DNA of 8,479 nt from an uncultured Blautia sp. (GCF_934424005.1 NZ_CAKRXI010000065.1:1-8479), one strand, 5' to 3'; shown: positions 1 to 6,883, counted from the first letter of the stretch. Notes: generated by a model not told the origin, from the letters alone. Numbers and translations: made by a program.

Positions 1-45
1 CTTTATTATTCGTACAAATAATATTTTACAGGTAAATCCACGAAT

Positions 46-771
46 CTACAATTGTGAGGTCACTTCATATTGTCTCCATATCTGCTCAGAATCTTGTTTT
101 GAAATGATTTTATCAGTAAACACCAGAAGCCCACAGAGAAGAAATTGTTGAAGTTCAGTTGCTTCTATTTTCTTTGCAAGATCAATGCAACGTCGGATGC
201 AGGACTGTTTCTCTTCCTTTTTATGGAAAATCATAGGAAGGATAATAAACTGCATCTGTTCTTCTTCTGAAAGAGGAATTCCGGCATTTATTTTATATGT
301 AAGAAGATCTTCTATACTATAAGGGTTCAATTCAGAAAGAAAAACTTCTTCGATTGTAAACTGGAGACAACCGACATCGAGATGTGGGTTTGTCTGGGAA
401 CGTTTGACATCTCCGGTATAGATGACGATCATTCGGATAGGATTGTCTATATGATCTATCAGATTATTTTTCTTCAATGCACGAACAATATAGTTCAGAT
501 ATTTAATTTTATTCTTGTGTTTATAGATACTTTCATAATCAATTAATGCCAGAGAGCCGTCGGCAAGTTTGAAAATATTATCTAGTCGCATTTCGTTCGC
601 TTCTATAACTGGAAGATTGGTTGGGAGTATATCAACAATCTTTGGAAGCTGGAGACCGTATGCGGACAGAGATTTGTTTCTCATGTTTTCGCTGAAGACT
701 TTGGAGAAAATATCCTTATTGTGATATGAAATATCACTGGGTAAATAGTTGAAATTTCTTTTGTATGGCAT
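46..771 (-). CDS. Rpn/PD-(D/E)XK nuclease-like protein, function unproven
   Basis: Predicted 241-residue soluble protein. The reading frame continues 13 codons upstream, but I chose the ATG at 771-769 (protein begins MPYKRNF) because GGAGGT lies just upstream of it with good spacing. The N-terminal half has the look of the Rpn / PDDEXK transposase-like family: a KDIFSKVF segment near residues 19-26, then RLDNIFKLADGSLALIDYES at about 62-81, which matches the 'D...dG...(D/E)x(K/Q)' core, with D64 as the first acid and D78-Y79-E80 as the second block. The Lys or Gln expected at the third position is Glu here, so nuclease activity is uncertain. The C-terminal part (about 150-241) is helical and charged, with no motif I recognise. 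The gene stands alone, divergent from pflB, and looks more A/T-rich than its neighbours, which fits an accessory gene. Family assignment is by motif resemblance only; it could be a degenerate, non-catalytic member. Confidence 0.7.
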   Translation of the reverse strand: MPYKRNFNYLPSDISYHNKDIFSKVFSENMRNKSLSAYGLQLPKIVDILPTNLPVIEANEMRLDNIFKLADGSLALIDYESIYKHKNKIKYLNYIVRALKKNNLIDHIDNPIRMIVIYTGDVKRSQTNPHLDVGCLQFTIEEVFLSELNPYSIEDLLTYKINAGIPLSEEEQMQFIILPMIFHKKEEKQSCIRRCIDLAKKIEATELQQFLLCGLLVFTDKIISKQDSEQIWRQYEVTSQL

Positions 772-773
772 AA

Positions 774-779
774 TACCTC
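774..779 (-). promoter_or_regulatory. Ribosome binding site fixing the Rpn-like gene start
   Basis: Read on the minus strand, GGAGGT ends 2-3 nt before ATG at 771 (GGAGGTATTATG). It decides between the ATG at 771 and the earlier in-frame ATG at 810, which has no such site. Confidence 0.7.
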
Positions 780-826
780 CGGTTAATATTAAGTTCAGAA
801 GGTACGCCAAAATGTTCTATAAATAT

Positions 827-855
827 ATTATAAAAAATATAAAAGAAAAAATCAA
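827..855 (-). promoter_or_regulatory. Sigma-A-type promoter for the Rpn-like gene
   Basis: On the minus strand, TTGATT (855-850) is followed by a 17-bp spacer and a perfect TATAAT (832-827). Transcription would start near 820, giving a leader of about 50 nt before the ATG at 771. It is the only good -35/-10 pair I found upstream of this gene. Confidence 0.55.
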
Positions 856-1015
856 GGGATCTTCTGGATTTGTTAAAGGGAAATTTTGCAGTAGATATTC
901 TGCAAGATGTTGAATAAAGATAATGTTGTGTTTGTGAAGAAATTATAACATAGGGAAAATGAGGATACAAGCAAAAGTGTTCGACAAATTTTTTACCTAA
1001 ATTTCGGAAATATGT

Positions 1016-1072
1016 CAATGCTGATACAGAGATTTATTGCAGATATAATCAGAAGACTGAAAATCAGCATTG
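1016..1072. repeat. 10-bp inverted repeat with 37-nt spacer
   Basis: CAATGCTGAT (1016-1025) and ATCAGCATTG (1063-1072) are perfect reverse complements. The spacer contains TATAAT (1044-1049), which sits 17 bp after CTGATA (1021-1026), a possible weak promoter directed toward pflB. There is no T-run after the right arm, so it is not an intrinsic terminator. Confidence 0.6.
1021..1049 (+). promoter_or_regulatory. Possible distal promoter toward pflB
   Basis: CTGATA (four of six matches to TTGACA), a 17-bp spacer and a perfect TATAAT. It would give a leader of about 250 nt ahead of pflB. The -35 overlaps the left arm of the inverted repeat at 1016-1072. The -35 box is weak and there is no independent support. 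Confidence 0.25.
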
Positions 1073-1144
1073 CACTCGTAAAAATACAATATATTGATAA
1101 AAACTTTCAAAAAATAACTACAAATTGTACAAAATTAAAAGCAT

Positions 1145-1162
1145 GCGTTAATTAATTGACAA
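1145..1162. promoter_or_regulatory. Rex-like operator overlapping the pflB -35 box
   Basis: The 18-bp site reads GCGTTAA-TTAA-TTGACAA. Against the Rex (NADH/NAD+-sensing repressor) pattern TTGTnAA-N4-TTnACAA, the right half matches at every specified position and the left half misses only its first two bases. The right half contains the -35 hexamer TTGACA, so a bound repressor would block RNA polymerase. Rex control of pflBA is known in other Firmicutes. This site is inferred by eye and an unrelated repressor is possible. Confidence 0.4.
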
Positions 1163-1185
1163 GCGCACTTTCTATAGTGTAAACT
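1156..1185 (+). promoter_or_regulatory. Main pflB-pflA promoter
   Basis: A perfect -35 TTGACA (1156-1161) is followed, after 18 bp, by TAAACT (1180-1185), a four-of-six match to TATAAT. Transcription would start around 1190-1193, giving a leader of about 115 nt. An A/T-rich tract lies immediately upstream. The -35 call is firm; the exact -10 is less certain. Confidence 0.6.
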
Positions 1186-1191
1186 AGCGGC

Positions 1192-1241
1192 GTGAACGAG
1201 GGAGAGTTCACATGTAACTATAATAAGATTCCGGTCTTATT
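1192..1241 (+). promoter_or_regulatory. Two stem-loops in the pflB 5' leader
   Basis: The first stem is GTGAAC (1192-1197) / GTTCAC (1206-1211) with the purine loop GAGGGAGA. It falls almost exactly at the predicted transcript 5' end, where hairpins can slow decay. The second is AATAAGA (1222-1228) / TCTTATT (1235-1241) with loop TTCCGG, followed by a T-rich run (TTTCTTTT, 1242-1249), so it resembles a weak terminator or attenuator. Stem 2 is A/U-rich and probably leaky. The pairing is seen directly; the function is inferred. Confidence 0.45.
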
Positions 1242-1307
1242 TTTCTTTTAACAGAAAAGTTAGACGGGACATACGCGGAATAAATTCTATTTTAGAGAGG
1301 TGCAAAA

Positions 1308-3563
1308 ATGAAAAACTTTTCACAGTGGGAAGGTTTCAAAGGAAACCGTTGGAAAGAAAAAATCGACGTTCGTAACTTTATTTCAATGAACTACACTCCA
1401 TATGATGGAGATGCTTCCTTCCTGGAAGAGCCTACAGAAGCTACAAACAAACTGTGGGGAAAACTTCAGGAGCTGCAGAAAGAAGAACGTGCTAAAGGCG
1501 GCGTTCTGGATATGGAAACAGAGGTTGTTACATCTCTGACAGCATATGGCCCGGGATACATCGACGAAGATCTCAAAGATCTTGAAACAGTTGTTGGTCT
1601 TCAGACAGACAAACCGCTGAAACGTGCATTCATGCCATACGGTGGTATCAAAATGGCAGAGCAGGCTTGTGAGACTTACGGATACAAAGTAAGCGACAAG
1701 ATTAAAGACGTATTCCACAACTATGAATTCAAAACACATAACCAGGGTGTATTTGATATCTACACACCAGAAATGAAATTAGCTCGTCACAACAAGATCC
1801 TTACAGGTCTTCCGGATACATACGGACGTGGACGTATCGTTGGTGACTACAGACGAGTTGCTCTGTATGGTATCGATGCTCTGATCGAAGGAAAACAGAA
1901 AGACTTCGCAGCATGCGACCGTCAGGGTATGAGACGTTATGACTTCCAGCTTCGTGAAGAGATCGCTGATCAGATCCGTGCTCTTAAAGGTATGAAAGTT
2001 ATGGCTGAAGCATACGGATTTGATATTTCCGAGCCGGCTAAAAATGCAAGAGAAGCATTCCAGTGGCTGTACTTCGGATATCTGGCAGCAATCAAAACTC
2101 AGAACGGTGCTGCAATGAGTGTTGGACGTATCTCCACATTCCTTGATGTTTATATCGAAAGAGATCTTGAGAACGGAACTCTTACAGAGAAAGAAGCTCA
2201 GGAGCTTGTTGACCACATGGTAATGAAATTCCGTATGGTTAAATTTGCTCGTATTCCTTCTTACAACCAGCTGTTCTCCGGTGACCCGGTATGGGCAACT
2301 CTGGAAGTAGCAGGTATGGGACAGGACGGACGTTCCATGGTAACAAAGAACGACTATCGTTTCCTGCACACACTGGAAGATATGGGACCGGCTCCGGAAC
2401 CGAACCTTACAGTTCTGTATTCTTCAAGACTGCCTGAAAACTTCAAAAAATATACAGCTGACATCTCCGTACTGACAAGCTCTGTTCAGTATGAGAACGA
2501 TGATGTTATGCGTCCGGTATGGGGCGATGACTACAGCATCTGCTGCTGTGTATCTGCTACTGAAACAGGTAAAGAAATGCAGTTCTTCGGAGCTCGTGCA
2601 AACCTTGCAAAATGTCTTCTTTACGCTATCAACGGTGGTGTTGATGAAAAGACAAAACAGCAGGTAGGACCGAACTATCAGCCGATTACTTCTGAATATC
2701 TTGACTATGATGAAGTAGTTGCTAAATATGACAAGATGATGGACTGGCTGGCTCATCTGTATGTTGGAACACTGAACATGATCCACTACATGCATGACAA
2801 ATACTACTATGAAGCAGCAGAGATGGCGCTGATCGATACAAAGGTTGACCGTTCTTTCGCAACTGGTATCGCTGGATTCTCTCACGTAGTAGACTCCCTG
2901 TCCGCTATCAAATATGCAAAAGTTAAAGCTATTCGTGACGAAGATGGAATCACAACAGACTTTATCGTAGAAGGTGACTTCCCGCGTTATGGTAACGATG
3001 ATGACAGAGCAGATGAGATTGCAACAACACTGCTTTCTACATTCCTTGAGAAACTGAAACACATCCATACCTATCGTGATTCCAAACCTACTACTTCTAT
3101 CCTTACCATTACATCTAACGTTGTTTATGGTAAAGCTACAGGATCCCTTCCGGATGGAAGAAAAGCAGGCGAACCGCTGGCACCTGGTGCTAACCCGTCC
3201 TACGGCGCAGAGCAGAACGGACTTCTTGCTTCCCTCAACTCTGTTGCAAAACTGGACTATGAAGATGCCCTTGATGGTATCTCCAATACTCAGACTATCA
3301 ACCCTGATGCTCTGGGACATACAGAAGAAGAACGTACAGAGAACCTTGTTCGTGTACTTGACGGATACTTTGATCAGGGTGCTCATCACCTCAACGTTAA
3401 CGTATTCGGTAAAGAAAAACTGATCGATGCTATGGAACATCCGGAAAAAGAAGAGTATGCAAACTTCACAATCCGTGTATCCGGATATGCTGTTAAATTC
3501 ATCGATCTTACAAGAGAGCAGCAGCTGGATGTTATTGCCAGAACCTGCCACGACAGAATGTAA
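1308..3563 (+). CDS. pflB: Formate C-acetyltransferase (pyruvate formate-lyase)
   Basis: A 751-residue cytoplasmic glycyl-radical enzyme that converts pyruvate and CoA to acetyl-CoA and formate, a central step of anaerobic mixed-acid fermentation. Its length is close to the 760 residues of E. coli PflB. The active-site cysteine pair lies in a CCCVSAT segment, where C413-C414 correspond to E. coli C418-C419, followed by a conserved [11 protein letters not shown] stretch. The radical-bearing glycine is G726 in the C-terminal RVSGYAV motif (E. coli G734). AGAGAGG (1294-1300) lies 7 nt before the ATG and fixes the start. Codon use is strongly biased, as expected for a highly expressed gene, and this bias leaves long but meaningless open frames on the opposite strand. 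It is co-transcribed with pflA, which begins 2 nt after the stop. All residues required for catalysis appear present. Glycerol dehydratase-type or choline lyase-type glycyl-radical enzymes are excluded by the adjacent Cys-Cys pair. Confidence 0.98.
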   Translation: MKNFSQWEGFKGNRWKEKIDVRNFISMNYTPYDGDASFLEEPTEATNKLWGKLQELQKEERAKGGVLDMETEVVTSLTAYGPGYIDEDLKDLETVVGLQTDKPLKRAFMPYGGIKMAEQACETYGYKVSDKIKDVFHNYEFKTHNQGVFDIYTPEMKLARHNKILTGLPDTYGRGRIVGDYRRVALYGIDALIEGKQKDFAACDRQGMRRYDFQLREEIADQIRALKGMKVMAEAYGFDISEPAKNAREAFQWLYFGYLAAIKTQNGAAMSVGRISTFLDVYIERDLENGTLTEKEAQELVDHMVMKFRMVKFARIPSYNQLFSGDPVWATLEVAGMGQDGRSMVTKNDYRFLHTLEDMGPAPEPNLTVLYSSRLPENFKKYTADISVLTSSVQYENDDVMRPVWGDDYSICCCVSATETGKEMQFFGARANLAKCLLYAINGGVDEKTKQQVGPNYQPITSEYLDYDEVVAKYDKMMDWLAHLYVGTLNMIHYMHDKYYYEAAEMALIDTKVDRSFATGIAGFSHVVDSLSAIKYAKVKAIRDEDGITTDFIVEGDFPRYGNDDDRADEIATTLLSTFLEKLKHIHTYRDSKPTTSILTITSNVVYGKATGSLPDGRKAGEPLAPGANPSYGAEQNGLLASLNSVAKLDYEDALDGISNTQTINPDALGHTEEERTENLVRVLDGYFDQGAHHLNVNVFGKEKLIDAMEHPEKEEYANFTIRVSGYAVKFIDLTREQQLDVIARTCHDRM

Positions 3564-3565
3564 TA

Positions 3566-4303
3566 ATGAGTGAAGAAATCAAAGGATATGTCCATTCTCT
3601 GGAAAGCTTCGGATCAGTAGACGGACCGGGCGTCAGATATGTGATATTCCTGAGTGGATGTGCAATGCGCTGCCAGTTCTGCCATAATCCGGACACCTGG
3701 AAAATGGGAGAGGGGCAGCAGTACACCCCGTCTCAGCTTCTGAAACAGGCTCTTCGCTATAAGAATTACTGGGGTAACAAAGGCGGGATCACTGTGAGCG
3801 GAGGAGAACCTCTTCTCCAGATCGATTTCCTGATTGAATTTTTCCGTCAGGCAAAGGCAGCAGGAGTCCACACGACTCTTGATACCAGTGCTAATCCTTA
3901 CACAGAAAAAGAACCTTTTTATTCCAAATGGCTGGAGCTTATGAAGTATACTGATCTTGTCCTTCTCGACATCAAGCAGATTGATGAAGAAGAACATATC
4001 AAGCTTACAGGACAGTCCAACAAAAATATCCTGGCAATGGCACGGAAATTGTCAGATATGGGAAAACCGATGTGGATCCGCCACGTACTGGTCCCGGGAG
4101 GCAGTGATAAAGATGAGTATCTCCACAGGCTTGCAGATTTTATCCATACTTTAAAAACAGTGGAGAGAGTCGAAGTGCTTCCGTATCATACACTCGGTGT
4201 ATTTAAGTGGGAACAGCTGGGAATTCCTTATCCGCTGGAAGGTGTCAGACCACCGTCAGAGGAACGGATCAACAATGCCAGAGAAATTCTGGGAGCGATA
4301 TAA
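3566..4303 (+). CDS. pflA: Pyruvate formate-lyase activating enzyme (radical SAM)
   Basis: A 245-residue [4Fe-4S] radical-SAM activase that uses S-adenosylmethionine to abstract a hydrogen from the PflB glycine (here G726) and create the radical. The cluster-binding CxxxCxxC motif is C32-C36-C39 (GCAMRCQFCHN), the SAM-contacting SGGEP motif is at 78-82, and the C-terminal region has the VEVLPYHTLGVFKW segment typical of PflA. Length matches E. coli PflA (246). The start MSEEIKGYVHS aligns with the family N-terminus, including the SVDGPGVR substrate-region motif. It begins 2 nt after the pflB stop and I see no Shine-Dalgarno sequence ahead of it, so translation probably depends on ribosomes finishing pflB. 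A strong terminator follows. Confidence 0.97.
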   Translation: MSEEIKGYVHSLESFGSVDGPGVRYVIFLSGCAMRCQFCHNPDTWKMGEGQQYTPSQLLKQALRYKNYWGNKGGITVSGGEPLLQIDFLIEFFRQAKAAGVHTTLDTSANPYTEKEPFYSKWLELMKYTDLVLLDIKQIDEEEHIKLTGQSNKNILAMARKLSDMGKPMWIRHVLVPGGSDKDEYLHRLADFIHTLKTVERVEVLPYHTLGVFKWEQLGIPYPLEGVRPPSEERINNAREILGAI

Positions 4304-4304
4304 A

Positions 4305-4320
4305 CCGGTCAGGAGACTGG
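4305..4320 (+). repeat. Small hairpin after pflA
   Basis: CCGGTC (4305-4310) and GACTGG (4315-4320) form a 6-bp stem with one G-U pair and an AGGA loop, directly after the pflA stop. It precedes the main terminator and may help stabilise the 3' end of the mRNA. Confidence 0.35.
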
Positions 4321-4324
4321 AAAT

Positions 4325-4366
4325 AAAAAAGATCTCAATGCCAGTGATGGCAGGGGGATCTTTTTT
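4325..4366 (+). terminator. Intrinsic terminator of pflB-pflA
   Basis: AAAAAAGATCTC (4325-4336) pairs with GGGATCTTTTTT (4355-4366) as a 12-bp stem with one G-U pair. An inner GCCA/TGGC stem (4340-4343 / 4348-4351) caps it. The T-run makes this a clear Rho-independent terminator, and the matching A-tract means it could also act in the reverse direction. Confidence 0.9.
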
Positions 4367-4398
4367 ATGAATAAAGTGGCCGGAAATGTTTTTTCTAC

Positions 4399-4427
4399 TT
4401 GACATTCCATGTCGTTCATCATACTCT
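4399..4427 (+). promoter_or_regulatory. Promoter of the PRTase-like/codB operon with small palindrome
   Basis: A perfect -35 TTGACA (4399-4404), a 17-bp spacer and a poor -10 TACTCT (4422-4427). The predicted start near 4433-4435 gives a leader of about 70 nt. The palindrome GACAT-TCC-ATGTC (4401-4413) overlaps the -35 box and could be an operator. The weak -10 suggests the promoter may need an activator or be only moderately active. Confidence 0.45.
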
Positions 4428-4503
4428 TTTGTAAGATGTTTTGTTACGTAAATTCATAAATCGCAAAATTAAGGGAAAACTCACAGGAAGGGAAAAGGTA
4501 CAA

Positions 4504-5595
4504 ATGAAAAACTGGGATAATGTAGTTTTGGTGCCGGAGTTCGATGAGCAGGGTGTTGCATGCTATCGTCTGGAAGGCGGAGATTATGAAAATGAGTATT
4601 ATGTTGTTTCTGAAGCAGAATCAAGAAAGCTTCTGAACACACCGGAAATAGTAGGTTATGAGGTATACAACTGCCTTGTTTCTTCCACTTCTCAGATGCT
4701 TTATTATCTGAAGGAACAGAAAAAGGTTACAACAGCAAATATTCTTTCTATTCTTAGAGGCGCGCTGAACTATCCTCTGGAAGAGGCATGCTACAGAGAG
4801 CATATCCGTGTTCACGATATCAGCTTTCTTTCCAGTGAGCGTGTATTTGAAAAAGAAGAGATCGCAGGCCTGGAGATCAAGTACAGCAAACTTACTATGG
4901 TGCCGGACAGCACACTTATGATCGGTGACATCATTGCAAGTGGAGAGACACTGATCCACTGCCTTCGTTATGTGACTGATTTTTACAGAGATCATGGTGC
5001 AAGACTCCGTAATATCATTATCTTTACAATCGGTGGAACCAAGGGAATCGATATCCTTGAGAAGCTTACTGCAGAGATCCGTGAATTCTGGCCGGAGTTC
5101 GAAGGCTTTATCACTGTTTATTATGAAGGAATCTTCAGTACCTATCAGGACAAGGGTGTTTCCGGGATCAACCTTCCGGACGTGGATTTCTACTGGAAGG
5201 GTGGTATCGTTGCACCTGAATTCAGAAGAGAGACACTTTCCATGTGCAGCCCTCTTTTTGAGAAATGTATCATCTATGATGGTGGTGCAAGACGATATGA
5301 GATCCATGAGCATGTAGAAGAGGTTCTGGAATTCTGGGAAGGAATCAAAGAAAGAGCTGACAAGATCGATTTCAAAGAGCTTCTGGATGAGAAACTTGGT
5401 TATCCTACTCCGATCAGCTATGAAGACTGGATCAAGGCAAACCACTATCAGAAGGTTCGCCCGGCAGATGCAAAATGGCTGTATCGTCAGGAACTTGGAT
5501 ATATCGAAAGTATGAAAGATATCACATTAAAAGAACTCGCAGAGCAACGTATTGGTGAATTTACGGGCGCACTGCGAAAATATATTTTAGATTAA
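4504..5595 (+). CDS. Large phosphoribosyltransferase-like protein of unknown substrate
   Basis: Predicted 363-residue cytoplasmic protein that I do not recognise as a named family. It shows type I PRTase hallmarks. ILRGALNYP (83-91) resembles the pyrophosphate-loop strand seen as 'RGG/RGA' in purine and pyrimidine PRTases. LMIGDIIASGETL (about 138-150) matches the PRPP-binding loop (hhhDDhhxTGxT), but the first acid is Gly (G141) and D142 is retained. IIIFTIGGTKG follows at about 171-181. About 180 residues after that are not part of a usual PRTase core; they are acidic and helical toward the end. An upstream in-frame TTG at 4441 is rejected because it lies only about 7 nt from the predicted transcript start; ATG 4504 has AAGG 5 nt upstream. 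Only 19 nt separate it from the codB-like gene, so the two are very probably one operon and the substrate is likely a nucleobase or a related compound. It might alternatively be a regulatory PRTase homologue without enzyme activity. Confidence 0.7.
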   Translation: MKNWDNVVLVPEFDEQGVACYRLEGGDYENEYYVVSEAESRKLLNTPEIVGYEVYNCLVSSTSQMLYYLKEQKKVTTANILSILRGALNYPLEEACYREHIRVHDISFLSSERVFEKEEIAGLEIKYSKLTMVPDSTLMIGDIIASGETLIHCLRYVTDFYRDHGARLRNIIIFTIGGTKGIDILEKLTAEIREFWPEFEGFITVYYEGIFSTYQDKGVSGINLPDVDFYWKGGIVAPEFRRETLSMCSPLFEKCIIYDGGARRYEIHEHVEEVLEFWEGIKERADKIDFKELLDEKLGYPTPISYEDWIKANHYQKVRPADAKWLYRQELGYIESMKDITLKELAEQRIGEFTGALRKYILD

Positions 5596-5603
5596 GGAAA
5601 AAC

Positions 5604-5609
5604 GGGGAG
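5604..5609 (+). promoter_or_regulatory. Ribosome binding site of codB-like gene
   Basis: GGGGAG sits 5 nt before the ATG at 5615, inside the 19-nt gap after the upstream stop. It confirms the codB-like start and shows independent initiation within the operon. Confidence 0.7.
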
Positions 5610-5614
5610 AACAA

Positions 5615-6883
5615 ATGAGTGAAAAAATGACAACAGCAAACAGCGCAGAGCAGGGGAAGGTGGACATTGACTTTGCAGAGTGCGCGGTTCCGAAGTGGAG
5701 CAGACGCAGATTCCTGACAATGTTTATGATCATGCTTGGATTTACTTTCTTTTCTGCAAGTATGTGGGTAGGCCAGGAAATGGCAGCAGGACTGGATTTC
5801 TGGGGATTTATCAAAGCCCTTCTTCTGGGTGGTGCGATCCTTGGTATCTACACAGGTCTGCTTGGTTATGTAGGCGCAGAGACAGGCTTAAGCCTTGACC
5901 TGCTTTCCAAGAGAGCGTTTGGAGAAAAAGGTTCTTATATTTCTTCTGCGCTGACAAGTTTTACACAGATCGGATGGTTTGGCGTAGGTATTGCGATGTT
6001 TGCAATCCCGGTAGCGCGTGAACTTTTTGGCGGAAGCACTGCGGTAGAATGGGTGCTGATCCTGATCGCAGGAGCATGTATGACTGCATCTGCATATTTT
6101 GGAATTAAGTCTCTTACCGTGATCAGTTATATTGCCGTACCGCTTGTTGCAATTCTTGGAACCGTGGCAATGATCATGGCTGTTAAACAGGGTGATGGCA
6201 CGATCGTTGATCAGTTTGCCAAATCCAGCGGTTCTCTGAGTGTCATCGGCGGTGCAGGACTTGCAATCGGTTCTTTTGTATCAGGAGGAACTGCAACACC
6301 GAACTTTACACGATTTGCAAAAAATGGTAAACAGGGAACGATCGCAACAGTAGTTGCCTTCTTTATCGGAAACTCCCTGATGTTCTTCTTTGGAGCAATC
6401 TCTTATATCTTTGTTGGCGGAAATGATATTTTTGAAGTTATGATTCGTCTGAATCTGTTCTATCTTGCAATCCTGGTTCTGGGATTAAATATCTGGACAA
6501 CAAATGACAATGCTCTGTATACAGCAGGACTTGGTCTTGCAAACATTTTCAATAAGAGAAAGAAACCGATGGTCCTGATCTCCGGTGTTATCGGAACACT
6601 GCTTTCCGTATGGCTGTACTACAACTTCTGTGGATGGCTGAACATCCTGAACTGTACACTGCCGCCGGTTGGTATCATCCTGGTCATCTCTTATTTCATG
6701 AATAAAAAGGCTTACGATACAGATACCATTAAGATTGTAACAGTCAACTGGTTTGCAGTTGCCGGAGTTATTCTTGGTGCGATCGTGGCAAACGTAGTGA
6801 CATGGGGAATCGCATCCATCAATGGTATGGTTGTTGCGGCTCTGTGTTATGTGATCGGAGAAATGGTCAATAAAAATAAATAA
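5615..6883 (+). CDS. codB: CodB-type cytosine permease homologue (NCS1 family)
   Basis: A 422-residue inner-membrane cation-coupled nucleobase symporter, close to E. coli CodB in length (419) and aligning over its full extent, with about 12 hydrophobic helices starting near residue 33. Diagnostic segments are TFFSASMW (44-51), TQIGWFGVGIAMFAIP (Q118 and W121, matching E. coli Q105/W108), GSFVSGG (S220, F221, S223) and NIWTTNDNALY (292-302). The residue aligned with E. coli D213 is Asn here (N230, in TPNFTRF), which may alter substrate or proton handling. It is the second gene of an operon with a PRTase-like protein and no cytosine deaminase gene is seen, so the transported base may not be cytosine. 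The N-terminal about 28 residues are polar and cytoplasmic. Family membership is secure; the substrate is inferred. Confidence 0.9.
   Translation: MSEKMTTANSAEQGKVDIDFAECAVPKWSRRRFLTMFMIMLGFTFFSASMWVGQEMAAGLDFWGFIKALLLGGAILGIYTGLLGYVGAETGLSLDLLSKRAFGEKGSYISSALTSFTQIGWFGVGIAMFAIPVARELFGGSTAVEWVLILIAGACMTASAYFGIKSLTVISYIAVPLVAILGTVAMIMAVKQGDGTIVDQFAKSSGSLSVIGGAGLAIGSFVSGGTATPNFTRFAKNGKQGTIATVVAFFIGNSLMFFFGAISYIFVGGNDIFEVMIRLNLFYLAILVLGLNIWTTNDNALYTAGLGLANIFNKRKKPMVLISGVIGTLLSVWLYYNFCGWLNILNCTLPPVGIILVISYFMNKKAYDTDTIKIVTVNWFAVAGVILGAIVANVVTWGIASINGMVVAALCYVIGEMVNKNK

Larger units (their letters stand above)
856..1143. other. Intergenic region with inverted repeats, no gene seen
   Basis: This A/T-rich stretch lies between the divergent Rpn-like and pflB promoters. 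It contains a 6-bp hairpin (TTGCAG 886-891 / CTGCAA 900-905), a perfect 10-bp inverted repeat (listed separately) and a very A/T-rich tract from about 1080 to 1140. That tract includes the palindrome TTGTACAA (1125-1132) and could act as an UP element for the promoter just downstream. Short open frames here lack ribosome binding sites. I see no RNA gene. Confidence 0.5.

Noticed and set aside
1..45. Terminator for the Rpn-like gene
   Set aside because: Only a 6-bp A/T stem (ATTATT/AATAAT) is present with no T-run in the right direction; the real terminator, if any, is outside the window.
932..950. Second Rex/Crp-like site TTGTGAAGAAATTATAACA
   Set aside because: Only the left half fits; the right half departs from both consensus patterns and the site lies more than 200 bp from the main promoter.
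975..985. AAGTGTTCGAC occurring at 975-985 and again at 6971-6981
   Set aside because: Several 11-base matches are expected by chance in a window of this size, and the two contexts share nothing else.
734..1018. Minus-strand open frame of 94 codons upstream of and overlapping the Rpn-like gene
   Set aside because: No ribosome binding site, low-complexity A/T-driven composition, and it overlaps the start and promoter of a better gene.
1190..1307. ZTP (pfl-motif) riboswitch in the pflB leader
   Set aside because: This class is often found near pfl genes, but the conserved core, including the CCGCCUGGGC-type segment, is absent here.
2424..3551. Long open frame on the minus strand within pflB (375 codons), plus smaller ones at 1383-1739 and 1779-2369
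   Set aside because: They lie fully opposite an unmistakable, strongly codon-biased pflB. The proteins are Cys/Phe/Ser/Val-rich with no recognisable motif, as expected of shadows.
4441..4503. N-terminal extension of the PRTase-like protein from TTG 4441
   Set aside because: The TTG lies only about 7 nt from the predicted transcript start and has no ribosome binding site, while ATG 4504 has a purine-rich site at good spacing.
4621..5445. Minus-strand open frame of 274 codons opposite the PRTase-like gene
   Set aside because: The plus-strand gene has a ribosome binding site, PRTase motifs and operon context; the antisense frame has none of these.
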